From NCBI GenBank assembly GCA_021292165.1, contig CM037877.1, forward strand, positions 106,515,858 to 106,579,857: a DNA stretch of 64,000 bases. Reading direction: 5' to 3'. This stretch comes from Shinisaurus crocodilurus. Its lineage: Eukaryota; Chordata; Lepidosauria; Squamata; Shinisauridae. Shown here piece by piece: positions 63,579-64,000 of the stretch. Position 1 is the first letter of the stretch. Every line of letters starts with the position of its first letter. The notes beneath the pieces were generated by a model. It did no database searches, had not been told where the DNA came from, and saw only the letters and a program-made list of their open reading frames with translations. Made by a program: the position numbers and the translations under genes.

Positions 63579-63994
63579 AGGGCACAATCTTATGGCCTCC
63601 AGACATCATCGGGGGGGGGGGGATAGGATTATTCAGAGTCCCAGCTCCAAGGTCCCCTGACTGCGGAGTTGGGACTCTGAATACAGAGCCCCCACTCTGT
63701 CCCCTTGCAGCCGGCACGGAAAGAACAATGCCGGCTGCACCTCCGAGGTTGGAAACTGACCTCAGAGAGGGCTAAAGGGGCTTGCTGGGGGGGAGGGGGC
63801 GGGGAGGGGAGGAGGCTGGGGCCGACAGCTTACTCCATATCCAGATGGCACCCCCGCCCCCTTCCCTCCCTCTCTGCAGTGCTTCATCTAGATGGCTGAA
63901 AATGGCCATCTAGATGAAATACAGGGTGCGTGGGGCAGGGCGGGGCGGGGGAAATCGCCACCGCCATGCCTCGCACCTTGCATTGGATGCACAG
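63579..63994. mobile_element. GC-rich compound fold-back element, copy 2
   Basis: Left end GGGCACAATCTTATGG and right end GCATTGGATGCACA, with internal hairpins: GAGTCCCAGCTCC with its inverse, and CATCTAGATGGCTG...GGCCATCTAGATG. Same block order as 9291-9741. A poly(G) run is at 63611-63621. Confidence 0.6.
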
Positions 63995-64000
63995 AAGCCT

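Overview
This window looks like non-coding vertebrate DNA, most likely from a squamate reptile (a lizard). It has tRNA-derived reptile SINEs, CR1, L2-like and L1 LINE tails in the same stretch, many young hAT and Tigger-type MITEs, and abundant CA/TG microsatellites. There are no bacterial-type operons, no rRNA or functional tRNA genes, and no CRISPR array. The species call rests on repeat style and was not confirmed by any database search.

Only one possible host exon stands out. At 592-759 a reading frame opens directly after a pyrimidine tract and AG acceptor, runs 55 codons to TAA, and is followed 85 bases later by AATAAA. It could be the last coding exon of an unrecognised gene. Everything else I can support is repeat-derived or blank.

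Layout. 1-6 kb: candidate exon, fold-back hAT-like elements, one Tigger-like MITE, a SINE. 6-8.6 kb: LTR-like sequence, a well-bounded solo LTR (7089-7814), a CR1 tail and a hAT MITE. 9-16 kb: a GC-rich fold-back element, a possible LTR (12531-13202) and a second well-bounded solo LTR (14151-15105). 16.6-19.6 kb: two tRNA-SINEs, a hAT element and an L2-like LINE 3' end with a long ORF2 tail. 22-28 kb: 5'-truncated L1, a 690-bp hAT element packed with GACTCGAGTC-type motifs, a SINE, and a nested hAT pair. 30-36 kb: a MITE split by a GC-rich element, a 1.7-kb palindromic TIR element with a CpG-island-like core, a CR1 3' UTR, and a second GACTCGAG hAT copy with a duplicated end. 38-43 kb: a stack of L2-like fragments (one with reverse transcriptase motifs) interrupted by MITEs and by a 5S rRNA-derived SINE. 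44-58 kb: MITEs with clean 8-bp target duplications, an 800-bp inverted-repeat element, the second 5S-SINE copy, and LINE tails. 58-64 kb: mostly plain DNA, one tRNA-SINE, an L1 tail, and a GC-rich element running to the window end.

The most interesting signal is a SINE made of a 5S rRNA-like head joined directly to a CR1-like tail (40556-40735 and 49511-49684), inserted once in an L2-like LINE and once in a hAT MITE. Next are the palindromic CpG-rich element at 32303-33988 and the many exact 8-bp target duplications, which allow insertion order to be read directly.
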